Source of the DNA: JAJYSO01 sp964586655
GTDB lineage: Bacteria; Bacteroidota; Bacteroidia; Flavobacteriales; Flavobacteriaceae
NCBI GenBank assembly: GCA_964586655.1
Contig: CAZPGY010000002.1
Span: 124,001-188,000, forward strand
DNA: 64,000 nucleotides
Direction: 5' to 3'
In this document: positions 1-9,065 of the stretch, piece by piece
Layout of the letters: every line of letters starts with the position of its first letter
Numbering within the stretch: position 1 is the stretch's first letter
Notes under the pieces: generated by a model
Seen by the model: only the letters and a program-made list of their open reading frames with translations
Databases searched by the model: none
What the model was told of the DNA's origin: nothing
Program-made: the position numbers and the translations under genes

Positions 1-651
1 ACCCAACCGGATGTAGTCGCCGGCCACTCTTTGGGTGAATTTTCAGCTTTGGTCAGCAATGGGGCCTTAAATTTTGAAGACGGATTATCCTTGGTATCAA
101 AACGAGCCATGGCCATGCAAAAAGCCTGTGAAAAAGAGCAATCTACTATGGCGGCAGTACTTGGGCTCGACGATGCAACTGTTGAAAAAACCTGTGCGCA
201 AATTGAAGGCACAGTCGTGGCAGCCAACTATAATTGCCCGGGGCAAATTGTTATCTCCGGAGCCGTAGAAGCTGTTAACAAGGCTTGTGAAGCCCTCAAA
301 AACCAGGGAGCCAAGCGTTGTTTACCGCTGCCGGTTGGGGGCGCTTTCCACTCTCCTATGATGGAACCGGCTCGAGAAGAGTTGGCAGCAGCCATTGAAC
401 AAACTCAATTTAATACTCCCACTTGCCCTATCTATCAAAATGTAACAACCACCGCCGTCCGTCACCCGGACGAAATTAAAAAGAACCTCAATCGTCAATT
501 GGTGTCGCCCGTAAAATGGACACAGAGTGTTCAAAATATGATTAAAGACGGGGTTACAGAATTCACCGAAGTGGGCCCCGGGAAAGTCCTTTCCGGATTG
601 GTCAAAAAAGTAGACCGAAAGATGACCGTTGGAAAACCGGAATTGAAATAA
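1..651 (+). CDS. fabD: Malonyl-CoA:ACP transacylase, 5' end cut by window
   Basis: Transfers malonyl groups from CoA to acyl carrier protein, supplying the extender unit for fatty acid synthesis in the cytoplasm. The frame is open from base 1 and encodes the last 216 residues. The nucleophile elbow GHSLGE lies at bases 22-39 (Ser codon 28-30), and the second catalytic motif GGAFHSP follows downstream. The family is usually near 290-300 residues, so roughly 80 N-terminal residues lie outside the window. Nothing in the visible part looks damaged. FabH at the other end of the window belongs to the same pathway but is not linked. Confidence 0.93.
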   Translation, partial: TQPDVVAGHSLGEFSALVSNGALNFEDGLSLVSKRAMAMQKACEKEQSTMAAVLGLDDATVEKTCAQIEGTVVAANYNCPGQIVISGAVEAVNKACEALKNQGAKRCLPLPVGGAFHSPMMEPAREELAAAIEQTQFNTPTCPIYQNVTTTAVRHPDEIKKNLNRQLVSPVKWTQSVQNMIKDGVTEFTEVGPGKVLSGLVKKVDRKMTVGKPELK

Positions 652-667
652 CCACTCCTTTAATAAA

Positions 668-689
668 GAGGGAGATTCGCGTCTCCCTC
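668..689 (+). terminator. Strong hairpin after fabD
   Basis: GAGGGAGA (668-675) pairs perfectly with TCTCCCTC (682-689) across a six-base loop, 17 nt after the fabD stop. No long T tract follows, so it may stop transcription or only protect an mRNA end. Confidence 0.45.
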
Positions 690-706
690 CTAACCCCATT
701 ATTTTC

Positions 707-3097
707 ATGAAGAATATTCTCTCTTTTCTTATTGGTTTATTTTGTTTAGCTTCATTACAGGCACAAGAAAAAAACATTCAGGACGTCGCCCAACTCAAAT
801 CTACCTATAAGGATTTTTTTAGCCTCAACCGTGAATCAGTATATCTTCAACTCAACAAGACTAAGGTGTTACCCAATGAAGACCTCTGGTTTTCGGCCTA
901 TGTATTTGACACGCGCTTGATGAAACCCAACACAAAAACCACCAACTTGCACGTCAATCTCTACAATCAGCAAGGACACTTGATGCAAACCAAAACTATT
1001 TATATTCAGCATGGAAAAGGGCAAGGTTATTTTGATCTGGACACCATAAACTATCAGCCGGGGTTTTATGTCATCAAGGCGTTTACCAACTACATGGATA
1101 ATTTTAAAACCGATTTGAGTTTTAGACAGGGTTTTGAGATTATGGGCAGCAACAAAGACCCTGTTGCCCGGGCCGACCAAACCCATTATGACCTGCAAAT
1201 CTTACCTGAGGGCGGGCATCTCTTACAGAACAGCATCAATACCATCGGGGTTAAACTGATTGACCAAAACGGGCTGGGGTGTTATTTTAGAGCGGCCAAG
1301 GTATTAAATTCTGAAGGACATACCGTCACCACTTTTAAGGCCAATAAATTTGGAATGGGAAAATTCACCCTCAACTATAAATCGGGAGAAAATTACACCC
1401 TCCAACTCACTCCGGAAAACGGCTCCCCATTAAGCCTTAAAATACCTCCGGCATCTCCAAGAGGCATCAGCATGAGCGTCAACAATCTTATGCCCGGCAA
1501 TCTTTTTATCGCACTGCATACCAATCCGGCTACGCTAAAACAAATTGGCGGACAGCAATTTTATATCGCTATTCATCAGGAAACAGCCATTGAAGTGGTT
1601 CCATTCACCTTTCCCAAAAACCGGCTTAAAACCAATATTACCATAGATAAAAAAGTATTGACCGACGGCGTAAATATTATCACCATCTTCAACAAAGATT
1701 ACCAACCCTTACTTGAGCGTCAAATCTTCTACAAGAAAAATATTAAGCGGGCTCGCGTTCATGCGCAATTATACAAGAACAATGGCGACTCCTTAATTCT
1801 AAACCTGAGCTCACTCTTGCGTCAGGGAAAAAACAGCCTCAGCATCTCTGTGCTTCCGGGAGAAACCAAAGCCTATAGTCCGCAGCATAATATTTTATCG
1901 GCTTTTTATATAGCTCCTTTTATCCGCGGAAATTTGGAAAACGGGGCTTATTATTTCTCTGACGGGCAGAAACGTCGCAAAGCTTATGACTTGGATCTAC
2001 TCTTACTGACGCAAGGCTGGAGCCAATATCAATGGAATCAAATTTTTAAAGGAAAACCCGAGATTTATCATCCGCATGAGCACGGATTTGTCATTTCCGG
2101 TCGGGTAAATCAGGCTAACATTGGCAAGAAGAGCCAGGTGATGCTTCAGAATGAACTTCCTAAATTTATAGAAACAGTCAACATTGACCAAGATCATCAT
2201 TTTGAAATCAATAAACTTTTTGTCTTCGATCGTTCTAAGATTTATTATGGCATGGTCAATGAAAACAACGAGGTAGAAAGAGCAAAAATTTACATCCGTT
2301 TAAATCCCCAAAAGGACACCAAAGATATTGAGGTCAAAAAAAGTGATTTCTTTGGATTAAAAAGCCGAAGCAATCCCACACAAGCCTCGATTTCTTTGTC
2401 AGATTTATACAAAACAGGCAAGCTTTTAAGTACCGTATTTATTGAGAGCAAACCCATTCAAGAACCTCGTAAAAACGAATTCAGCAACTTTGTAACGGGC
2501 AATAAAATTGAGATTGATGAAGACATGGAGAAGATATTCCCTTATATCACCGATGTAATCGACTCCCGTGGATTTGATGTACATCGCACGCCAACCGGAG
2601 TTTCTATCAGTACGCGATACGGCATTTCACTTCGGGGTTCAGGGCGGCCAACAATTGAACTCGATGGAGTGGCATTGACTGATTTTTCACAACTACTCAC
2701 TTTAAGAACATCTGATGTCAAAGCCCTTTACATCAACAAAAACGGTTTTGGCCTGGGAATGAAAGGAGCCGCCGGTTACATTCAAATTTTTACAGATATG
2801 GGCTTGGGAGGCACTGCGAAGAAAAAAGGCTACGTCACCACGCAAACCATGGAATTAAAAAATGGCTTTGCCCGACCTAAAAAATATTACAATCCAAAAT
2901 ACAAGGTGTATTACAGTGATATTTTCGCGCATTATGGGGTCATCGACTGGTTTCCCAATATTTCCTTGCATCAGGGCAGCGGTTCACAAACCATAAAGGT
3001 GCTGAATACCGGACAAGCAAGCATCAACTTGTACATTCAAGGGATGACTGCTTCGGGGCAATTAATTTCAGAAAAGCTGCGCCTTAAGACTCGATAA
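707..3097 (+). CDS. Secreted protein with MG2-like and TonB-plug-like domains
   Basis: A 796-residue exported protein of unknown role. It starts with a hydrophobic signal peptide ending near residue 19 (LQAQ). Residues of about 40-150 resemble a macroglobulin MG2 domain (strands around ESVYLQLNKTKVLPNEDLWF). Near residues 640-700 a TonB-receptor plug-like segment (RGSGRPTIELDGVAL) is followed by a short tail. No outer-membrane beta-barrel follows, so it is not a complete TonB-dependent receptor. This architecture recurs in Bacteroidota, where annotation pipelines often call it a plug-domain protein. Its stop overlaps the 3' end of the converging aminotransferase gene by 14 bp. The function is inferred from domains only. 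Confidence 0.75.
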   Translation: MKNILSFLIGLFCLASLQAQEKNIQDVAQLKSTYKDFFSLNRESVYLQLNKTKVLPNEDLWFSAYVFDTRLMKPNTKTTNLHVNLYNQQGHLMQTKTIYIQHGKGQGYFDLDTINYQPGFYVIKAFTNYMDNFKTDLSFRQGFEIMGSNKDPVARADQTHYDLQILPEGGHLLQNSINTIGVKLIDQNGLGCYFRAAKVLNSEGHTVTTFKANKFGMGKFTLNYKSGENYTLQLTPENGSPLSLKIPPASPRGISMSVNNLMPGNLFIALHTNPATLKQIGGQQFYIAIHQETAIEVVPFTFPKNRLKTNITIDKKVLTDGVNIITIFNKDYQPLLERQIFYKKNIKRARVHAQLYKNNGDSLILNLSSLLRQGKNSLSISVLPGETKAYSPQHNILSAFYIAPFIRGNLENGAYYFSDGQKRRKAYDLDLLLLTQGWSQYQWNQIFKGKPEIYHPHEHGFVISGRVNQANIGKKSQVMLQNELPKFIETVNIDQDHHFEINKLFVFDRSKIYYGMVNENNEVERAKIYIRLNPQKDTKDIEVKKSDFFGLKSRSNPTQASISLSDLYKTGKLLSTVFIESKPIQEPRKNEFSNFVTGNKIEIDEDMEKIFPYITDVIDSRGFDVHRTPTGVSISTRYGISLRGSGRPTIELDGVALTDFSQLLTLRTSDVKALYINKNGFGLGMKGAAGYIQIFTDMGLGGTAKKKGYVTTQTMELKNGFARPKKYYNPKYKVYYSDIFAHYGVIDWFPNISLHQGSGSQTIKVLNTGQASINLYIQGMTASGQLISEKLRLKTR

Positions 3098-4226
3098 ACT
3101 CGTTAACTTTACCGGTAATGTAATCAATTTGCGCATTACTCAATTCAGTGTGCATAGGCAAAGCAATGACTTGTTGGCAAACTTGATTGGTGATTTTAAA
3201 ATCATTTTCCTGATAACGCTCATCGGCATAAGCTTTTTGTCGGTGAAGGGGCACCGGATAATAAATGCCGCAAGGCACTTCGTTGTCTCGCAGATATTGC
3301 ACCAATTCGTCTCTTTTGCCATTGAGAATCCTAAGACAATATTGGTGATAAACATGGGTTTTATCCTTTCCGGAAATAATTGCCGGAGTAGCAATTTCTT
3401 TCGTATCGGCAAAAGCTGCCGAATACCGTTCTGCCGCTTCTCGACGAGCTTGATTATAGGCATCTAAATGAGGTAATTTGGCGCGGAGTACCGCCGCTTG
3501 AAAACTATCTAACCTCGAATTTACTCCCACTACATCGTGATAATATCGTTTATACATTCCATGGTTAACGATTCCTCTTATTTTGTGAGCCAAATCGGCG
3601 TCATTGGTAAACAAAGCACCGCCATCACCATAACAACCCAAATTTTTAGAAGGGAAAAATGAAGTGGCTCCAATATGCCCTATTGTTCCGGTTTTTTGCA
3701 CCGATCCATCTTCAAACACATAGTCTGCACCGGTAGCTTGCGCATTATCTTCTATCACATAGAGTTGATGCTTTTCGGCAATTTCCATGATCTTATCCAT
3801 ATTGGCTGCCTGTCCAAACAAGTGAACCGGGACAATTGCCTTGGTCTTGGGGGTGATGGCTTTTTCGAGTGCCACCGGGTCTATATTAAAAGTATCCTCC
3901 TCTACATCCACCAAAACAGGAGTCAAATTGAGCAAACCGATAACTTCTACGGTAGCCGCAAAAGTAAAATCGGCTGTAATTACTTCGTCTCCCGGCTGGA
4001 GTCCTAATCCCATCATGGCAATTTGAAGGGCGTCGGTACCATTGGCGCAGGGAATGACGTGTTCTACTCCCAAATAAGCTTCCAATTCCTTTTGAAAATC
4101 GTGTACTGCCGGCCCATTAATAAAGGCGGTATTGTCAAAAATTTCCTCAAAGGAGGCGCTTATTTGCTCCTTAATTCCTTGGTATTGGCCTTTCAAATCG
4201 ACCATTTGAATCTTCTCCATATTCAT
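3084..4226 (-). CDS. DegT/DnrJ/EryC1-family PLP aminotransferase
   Basis: A PLP-dependent sugar aminotransferase of the DegT/DnrJ/EryC1/StrS family (380 residues), normally acting on keto-sugar nucleotides for surface polysaccharide or LPS synthesis. Visible hallmarks are the N-terminal VDLKGQY, the cofactor-binding region CANGTDALQIAM, VIEDNAQATGA and the Schiff-base lysine in TSFFPSKNLGCYGDGGA. I place the start at the MNMEK methionine (4226; an alternative is 4220) because a TATTTTTG promoter element sits just upstream. Longer in-frame extensions would start upstream of that promoter. It is divergent from waaA, which fits an LPS-related role. The exact sugar substrate cannot be read from the sequence. 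Confidence 0.87.
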   Translation of the reverse strand: MNMEKIQMVDLKGQYQGIKEQISASFEEIFDNTAFINGPAVHDFQKELEAYLGVEHVIPCANGTDALQIAMMGLGLQPGDEVITADFTFAATVEVIGLLNLTPVLVDVEEDTFNIDPVALEKAITPKTKAIVPVHLFGQAANMDKIMEIAEKHQLYVIEDNAQATGADYVFEDGSVQKTGTIGHIGATSFFPSKNLGCYGDGGALFTNDADLAHKIRGIVNHGMYKRYYHDVVGVNSRLDSFQAAVLRAKLPHLDAYNQARREAAERYSAAFADTKEIATPAIISGKDKTHVYHQYCLRILNGKRDELVQYLRDNEVPCGIYYPVPLHRQKAYADERYQENDFKITNQVCQQVIALPMHTELSNAQIDYITGKVNEFIES

Positions 4227-4238
4227 AAAATTAGAAAG

Positions 4239-4246
4239 CAAAAATA
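4239..4246 (-). promoter_or_regulatory. -7 element of the aminotransferase gene
   Basis: TATTTTTG on the minus strand matches the Bacteroidota TAnnTTTG -7 consensus, 12 nt before the chosen start. It supports the short form of the protein. Confidence 0.5.
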
Positions 4247-4288
4247 CGAAATAACACTTCCACTCCCAGACATTTTTAAAGAAAGCCT

Positions 4289-4296
4289 TATTTTCG
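4289..4296 (+). promoter_or_regulatory. -7 element of waaA
   Basis: TATTTTCG, a one-base variant of TAnnTTTG, lies 14 nt before the waaA start and back to back with the divergent aminotransferase promoter, giving a very short leader. Confidence 0.45.
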
Positions 4297-4310
4297 CAAA
4301 AAATACAGCC

Positions 4311-5570
4311 ATGCTTGCCCTTTACAATCTTTTTATGCAACTGTTTGAAAAGCTTCTCCTTCCGGTGAGCCAATTATTTAGCACCAAGATGAAATTATTT
4401 ATCAAGGGGCGAAAAACAGTCTTTGACACCTTGGCTGAACATTTCGACACCGAAGATCGGGTCATTTGGATGCACGCAGCCTCCTTGGGAGAATATGAAC
4501 AAGGGGTCCCGGTATTAGAACGTATAAAAACAACCTTTCCCGATCACAAAATCTTACTCACTTTTTTTTCTCCGTCGGGATATGAGGTCAAAAAGAATAA
4601 TGAATATGCCCATTGCACTACCTATCTGCCACTGGACACCAAAAAGAATGCAAAAAGATTTTTAGCAACGGTTTCTCTCGATCTCAGCATCTTTGTGAAG
4701 TATGAAATCTGGCCCAATTTTCTCAACGAATTAAAGGCACAAGCAATCCCCACCTTATTAATATCGGGTGTTTTTAGGGCGCAGCAACCTTATTTCAAAT
4801 CTTACGCCTCCTTTATGCAAAAAGCGCTGGACAATTTTGAACACCTGTTTGTTCAAAATGCAAGCTCTAAACAAATATTGCACAACAATGGTTTTGAGCG
4901 AGTTACCATAAGCGGCGACACCCGATTTGACCGCGTTTCTCGACAGTTGAACATGGATAACCAACTGGATTTTGTTGCGGAATTCAAAGCTGACAAATGC
5001 TGTATAGTATGTGGCAGCACCTGGCCGGCAGATGAAGCGCTATTGCTCGATTATCTTCAAAAAGCTCCTGAGACCGTAAAGTTTATCATCGCTCCACATC
5101 AAATAAAATCGGATAAAATTGAGGCTTTTCGAAAAAAGTTAAATAAAGCCAGTGTTTTATTCTCTGAAAAAAAAGGTAAGGATCTCGCCTCATTCCCCAT
5201 TCTTATTATAGATACTGTGGGCTTGCTAAGCAAGGTTTACGCCTATGCCGATATTGCCTATGTGGGAGGAGCGGCCGGAAAAACAGGCCTGCATAATATT
5301 CTCGAACCGGCCGTATTCAAGCTTCCCATCGTCATCGGTAAAAATCATAAAAGGTTTCCCGAAGCCGGAATGCTTCAAAGGGAAAAAGCGCTTTTTTCGG
5401 TCGAAAATCCTCAACAGTGCACCAAAATATTAAAACGCCTCGTTACCGATGAAAACTATCGAGAAGAAGCCGGAAACAACGCGGGGGAATTTATTAAAGA
5501 TCACCAAGGCGCCACCGAAATCATCATGGGTTATTTAAAAAGGCATCACGCAAATTTATCTCAAAAATAA
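4311..5570 (+). CDS. waaA: 3-deoxy-D-manno-octulosonic acid (Kdo) transferase
   Basis: Adds Kdo residues to the lipid A precursor, an inner-membrane-associated step of LPS synthesis. The 419-residue length fits the GT30 family. The N-terminal domain carries the conserved HAASLGEYEQG, whose Glu is the expected catalytic base. The C-terminal GT-B domain shows VCGSTW, IIAPHQ and YVGGAAGKTGLHNILEP, which binds CMP-Kdo. The start at MLALYNL follows the TATTTTCG promoter; an in-frame extension would run across the divergent promoter region and is rejected. kdsA, which makes the Kdo-8-phosphate precursor, is 25 kb away in the same window. Confidence 0.92.
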   Translation: MLALYNLFMQLFEKLLLPVSQLFSTKMKLFIKGRKTVFDTLAEHFDTEDRVIWMHAASLGEYEQGVPVLERIKTTFPDHKILLTFFSPSGYEVKKNNEYAHCTTYLPLDTKKNAKRFLATVSLDLSIFVKYEIWPNFLNELKAQAIPTLLISGVFRAQQPYFKSYASFMQKALDNFEHLFVQNASSKQILHNNGFERVTISGDTRFDRVSRQLNMDNQLDFVAEFKADKCCIVCGSTWPADEALLLDYLQKAPETVKFIIAPHQIKSDKIEAFRKKLNKASVLFSEKKGKDLASFPILIIDTVGLLSKVYAYADIAYVGGAAGKTGLHNILEPAVFKLPIVIGKNHKRFPEAGMLQREKALFSVENPQQCTKILKRLVTDENYREEAGNNAGEFIKDHQGATEIIMGYLKRHHANLSQK

Positions 5571-5767
5571 TATGCAGCTCCCCCCAATTTCCCTACTGCT
5601 TTCTCGATAAAAAATTCGGAAACCAAACAACCAAGCAAGGCGATTTAAACATATTCATTCGACTTCGATTCCTTCCCCGGTGGGATTGATTTTATGCCCT
5701 TATTGCCTCAATCCCTAACGAAACCACAAATTCACCGGTTTCTGTTCTTTAATACCGACTTATATCA

Positions 5768-5775
5768 TATATTTG
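5768..5775 (+). promoter_or_regulatory. -7 element of apbC
   Basis: TATATTTG fits TAnnTTTG exactly. The expected transcript starts near 5780, which excludes the longer in-frame start at 5773 and supports the ATG at 5824. Confidence 0.5.
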
Positions 5776-5823
5776 TACTTTAGAATAATTCTAAGTAAGA
5801 CCCTTAAAATTTATTTTTCTCCT

Positions 5824-6960
5824 ATGAAAATGCACAAAAAAGATATTATAAAGGCACTGGAAACCATCACTGTAGCCGGCGACGGTGAGAACATGGTAGA
5901 AAGTGGCACGGTTAAAAATATTAATATTTTTGGTGACGAAGTGATTGTAGATTTAGAACTTAGGAAGCCCTCCATGCACGTAAAAAAACGAGCTGAGGTA
6001 GATGTTTTAAAGGCGATTCACGAGCATGTTCACCAGAAGGCAAAAGTTAAAGTCAACATCAAAGTCAACGCTCCGAGTCAAGGCACCATGCCCGAGATCA
6101 AAGGAAAACCCATCAAAGGCATCAAAAACATTATTGCTGTGGCTTCGGGTAAAGGTGGAGTGGGCAAATCAACCATAGCGGCCAATACTGCGGTCACCCT
6201 CAAGAACATGGGCTTTAAAGTGGGTTTGTTAGACGCCGACATCTACGGGCCATCCGCCACCACCATGTTTGATGTAGAAAACGAGCGTCCGCTTGCTGTT
6301 GAAGTGGACGGTAAAAACAAAATGAAACCTATTGAGAATTACGGCGTAAAGATTTTATCGATTGGTTTTTTTGCCGACCGCGATCAAGCGGTTGTTTGGC
6401 GGGGTCCTATGGCGGCCAAAGCGCTAAACCAGCTCATTTTTGATGCGGCATGGGGAGAACTCGATTTTCTGATAGTCGACTTGCCTCCGGGCACAGGAGA
6501 CATTCACCTTTCCATCATGCAGTCTATTCCGATTACCGGTGCCATTATTGTCAGCACCCCACAAAAAGTAGCCTTAGCAGATGCCCGTAAAGGCGTGTCT
6601 ATGTTTAGAATGGACAGCATCAATGTGCCCGTTTTGGGGATTGTAGAAAACATGGCTTATTTCACTCCCGCCGAGCTACCGGATCACAAATACTATATTT
6701 TTGGCGAGAAAGGTGCCCAATTCTTGGCCGATGATTTTGACATTCCATTCTTAGGAGAGATTCCGCTGGTACAGAGCATTCGGGAAGCCGGTGATGTTGG
6801 GCATCCGGCATCGCTTCAAGAAGGCACTCCCGTTGCAGAAGCTTTTAAGGAAATGACCCGAAACGCCGTACGAGAAACCGTAAGACGCAACAAAAATTTA
6901 CCCCCAACCGAGTCTGTTCAAATAACAACCATGGCAGGCTGCAGTGCTGTGAGTAAGTAA
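5824..6960 (+). CDS. apbC: Mrp/ApbC-family Fe-S cluster carrier ATPase
   Basis: A cytoplasmic P-loop ATPase (378 residues) thought to carry and deliver Fe-S clusters. An N-terminal MIP18/FeS-assembly-type domain (about residues 1-85) is followed by the deviant Walker A VASGKGGVGKST, then DADIYGPSA, VWRGPMAAKAL and the Walker B-like VDLPPGTGD. The C-terminal CxxC that binds the bridging cluster in many homologues is absent; its place reads ENMAYFTPAELPDHKYYIFG, a form I know from Bacteroidota. The start is set by the upstream promoter. The NifU-domain protein 97 bp downstream on the same strand supports a joint Fe-S role. Confidence 0.9.
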   Translation: MKMHKKDIIKALETITVAGDGENMVESGTVKNINIFGDEVIVDLELRKPSMHVKKRAEVDVLKAIHEHVHQKAKVKVNIKVNAPSQGTMPEIKGKPIKGIKNIIAVASGKGGVGKSTIAANTAVTLKNMGFKVGLLDADIYGPSATTMFDVENERPLAVEVDGKNKMKPIENYGVKILSIGFFADRDQAVVWRGPMAAKALNQLIFDAAWGELDFLIVDLPPGTGDIHLSIMQSIPITGAIIVSTPQKVALADARKGVSMFRMDSINVPVLGIVENMAYFTPAELPDHKYYIFGEKGAQFLADDFDIPFLGEIPLVQSIREAGDVGHPASLQEGTPVAEAFKEMTRNAVRETVRRNKNLPPTESVQITTMAGCSAVSK

Positions 6961-7056
6961 ATAATCCCAAAAAGACCCACAAATTAGTTCGATATTGATG
7001 TTTAGATTTCAAATTTTCGAACTCATTCATAAATCCTTTTGGTATAAATAAAAGCT

Positions 7057-7314
7057 ATGGCCACTACAAAGACCCTAACAGAAAAGGTAAATATCGCCCT
7101 CGACGAAATTCGCCCATTTCTGCAAAGCGATGGCGGCGATATTGCCTTAGTGGAGATTGACGAAAAAGAAATGCTCGTCAAGGTAGAACTCAAAGGTGCT
7201 TGTGCAGATTGCACCGTCAACCACATGACCCTTAAAACGGGAGTTGAAATGACCATAAAAAAACACGCTCCACAAATCGAAAAAGTCTTAAACATAACGC
7301 CCAGACCCGTTTAA
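7057..7314 (+). CDS. NifU-like C-terminal domain Fe-S scaffold
   Basis: An 85-residue stand-alone NifU C-terminal domain protein. The family binds a [4Fe-4S] cluster through a CxxC pair, seen here in GACADCTVN (about residues 49-57), preceded by the typical IRPFLQSDGGDIALV. It likely works with the adjacent ApbC/Mrp protein as scaffold or carrier. The gap to the FNR-like gene is short (56 bp), so the three genes may be co-transcribed. Confidence 0.9.
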   Translation: MATTKTLTEKVNIALDEIRPFLQSDGGDIALVEIDEKEMLVKVELKGACADCTVNHMTLKTGVEMTIKKHAPQIEKVLNITPRPV

Positions 7315-7370
7315 ATATGGTCAATCGGGCAAAATTTGTCCATAGTTTTATCTAAAAAACGAAGTTAGCA

Positions 7371-8432
7371 ATGATTAAAACTGACATCCTGATTATCGGG
7401 GCCGGCCCTACCGGTTTATTCACCGTTTTTGAAGCCGGTTTATTAAAATTACATTGTCATCTCATTGATGCATTGCCGCAACCCGGAGGGCAATTGGCCG
7501 AGATATATCCCAAGAAACCCATTTACGATATACCGGGTTACCCCGAGGTCTCTGCTCAGGGGCTCACCGACAACCTTATGGAACAAATCAAGCCCTTTCA
7601 ACCGGGTTTTACCTTGGGAGAGCGCGCTGAAACATTAGAGAAACAGGAAGATGGTTCCTTTATCGTGACCACCAACCGTGGAACCAAGCATCACGCCAAA
7701 GTGGTGGCTATAGCCGGCGGACTGGGAAGCTTTGAACCCCGTAAGCCTCCTTTGCCTAATATTGCCAAGTTTGAAGACAAGGGCGTTTCTTATATCATCA
7801 AAGAACCTGAAGCGCTTCGCAATAAAAAGGTGGTTTTGGCCGGAGGCGGCGATTCGGCTCTGGATTGGAGTATAGAATTGGCCGACATCGCTGCAGAGCT
7901 CACGCTGGTGCATCGCCGCAACGAATTTCGCGGCGCATTGGATTCGGTCGAAAAGGTGAAAGAACTCAAAGATGCCGGAAAAATCAACCTGATTACCCCG
8001 GCAGAAATTGATGGCCTCAATGGGAACGGTCAATTGAAATCGGTGCATATTCGCAAGAAAAATGAAGCATCAGAAGAATTTGAGCTGGAAACCGACTATT
8101 TTATTCCGCTTTTTGGACTGTCTCCAAAACTGGGGCCGCTTGCCGATTGGGGACTGGAAATAGAAAAAAATGCCATCAAAGTTGACAATGCGCTGGATTA
8201 TCAAACCAATATTCCCGGAGTGTATGCCATTGGCGACATCAACACTTATCCGGGGAAGTTAAAATTAATCCTCTGTGGATTTCACGAAGCTACTTTAATG
8301 TGTCAAAGTGCTTATCACCGTATTTTCCCCGACAAAAAATACGTTTTGAAATACACAACAGTCGGCGGTGTAAACGGCTTTGACGGCAGTAAGAAAAGCG
8401 CTCCCAAGGCCGTAGTAAAAACAATAGATTAA
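7371..8432 (+). CDS. Thioredoxin-reductase-like ferredoxin-NADP(+) reductase
   Basis: A two-dinucleotide-domain flavoprotein of 353 residues. The FAD-binding GAGPTG lies at residues 11-16 and the NADPH-binding AGGGDSALD near residue 158. The CxxC redox pair of true thioredoxin reductases is missing, which places it with the TrxR-type ferredoxin-NADP reductases (YumC/Chlorobium type). GVYAIGDINTYPGK near residue 283 closes the FAD site. The next gene on the strand is a [2Fe-2S] ferredoxin with its own promoter, a plausible redox partner. A terminator lies between them. Confidence 0.88.
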   Translation: MIKTDILIIGAGPTGLFTVFEAGLLKLHCHLIDALPQPGGQLAEIYPKKPIYDIPGYPEVSAQGLTDNLMEQIKPFQPGFTLGERAETLEKQEDGSFIVTTNRGTKHHAKVVAIAGGLGSFEPRKPPLPNIAKFEDKGVSYIIKEPEALRNKKVVLAGGGDSALDWSIELADIAAELTLVHRRNEFRGALDSVEKVKELKDAGKINLITPAEIDGLNGNGQLKSVHIRKKNEASEEFELETDYFIPLFGLSPKLGPLADWGLEIEKNAIKVDNALDYQTNIPGVYAIGDINTYPGKLKLILCGFHEATLMCQSAYHRIFPDKKYVLKYTTVGGVNGFDGSKKSAPKAVVKTID

Positions 8433-8508
8433 GCGTCTTTGACTCCATCGATATCAAGTGCTGCCTCATTTCTACTGAGGTCATCTCTTGAAATTATTTT
8501 TAAGGTTG

Positions 8509-8555
8509 AAAAAGGAAAAGGCATTTTTTACATTTCGTGTCTTTTCCTTTTTTTA
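8509..8555 (+). terminator. Intrinsic terminator after the FNR-like gene
   Basis: AAAAAGGAAAAG (8509-8520) pairs with CTTTTCCTTTTT (8541-8552) and runs into a T tract. It separates the reductase from the ferredoxin gene. Confidence 0.65.
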
Positions 8556-8669
8556 TCCCCTCTGAATGGAACTGTGTTGATGTAAACGTGAACTCCAGTT
8601 TGATTGAGCCCCATAACACCAATCGGCCCTACAAATCGATCTGACATTCAGGCCCCAACTTCAACATGA

Positions 8670-8699
8670 TTTGCAGCGAATAAATTTTATGTATTTTTG
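8670..8699 (+). promoter_or_regulatory. Promoter of the ferredoxin gene
   Basis: TTTG (8670-8673) and TATTTTTG (8692-8699) with 18 bp between match the Bacteroidota -33/-7 pattern. The block from 8671 is 25/30 identical to the kdsA promoter at 30334-30363. Confidence 0.65.
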
Positions 8700-8727
8700 C
8701 ATCCGCAATCAAATCATTTTATACCAG

Positions 8728-9048
8728 TTGGAAGACGTTAATATCACCATCATAGACCGTGAAGGAAAACCGCATAAGGTGCAAGCCCCTACGGACATGA
8801 ACATGAATTTAATGGAGGTTTGCAAGGCTTTTGACCTACCAGTAGCCGGCACTTGCGGCGGGATGGCCTTATGCGCCTCCTGTCAGGTGTATGTAGAGTC
8901 GGATCACCCGCTACCGGAAATGGAAATGGACGAAGAAGCCATGCTTTCCGAAGCTTTTTATGTAGAAGACAACAGTCGCCTGAGTTGCCAAATCCCCATT
9001 ACCAAAGATTTGGAGGGATTGGTAGTCAAATTGGCCCCGGAATCTTAA
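8728..9048 (+). CDS. fdx: Adrenodoxin-type [2Fe-2S] ferredoxin
   Basis: A 106-residue electron carrier. The cluster ligands have the adrenodoxin spacing C-x5-C-x2-C (TCGGMALCASC) with a fourth Cys in RLSCQIP. I choose the TTG at 8728: family members begin with the EDVNITI strand, and the two upstream ATGs (8671 and 8689) lie in or before the promoter, upstream of the expected transcript start. It probably accepts electrons from the ferredoxin reductase just upstream and may serve Fe-S assembly, as fdx does elsewhere. The following small gene starts 17 bp after its stop. Confidence 0.88.
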   Translation: MEDVNITIIDREGKPHKVQAPTDMNMNLMEVCKAFDLPVAGTCGGMALCASCQVYVESDHPLPEMEMDEEAMLSEAFYVEDNSRLSCQIPITKDLEGLVVKLAPES

Positions 9049-9065
9049 CAAGGAAAGATTAATTT

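Noticed and set aside
5773..5823. A longer start for apbC
   Set aside because: It begins inside the -7 promoter element, upstream of the expected transcript start, and adds non-conserved residues.
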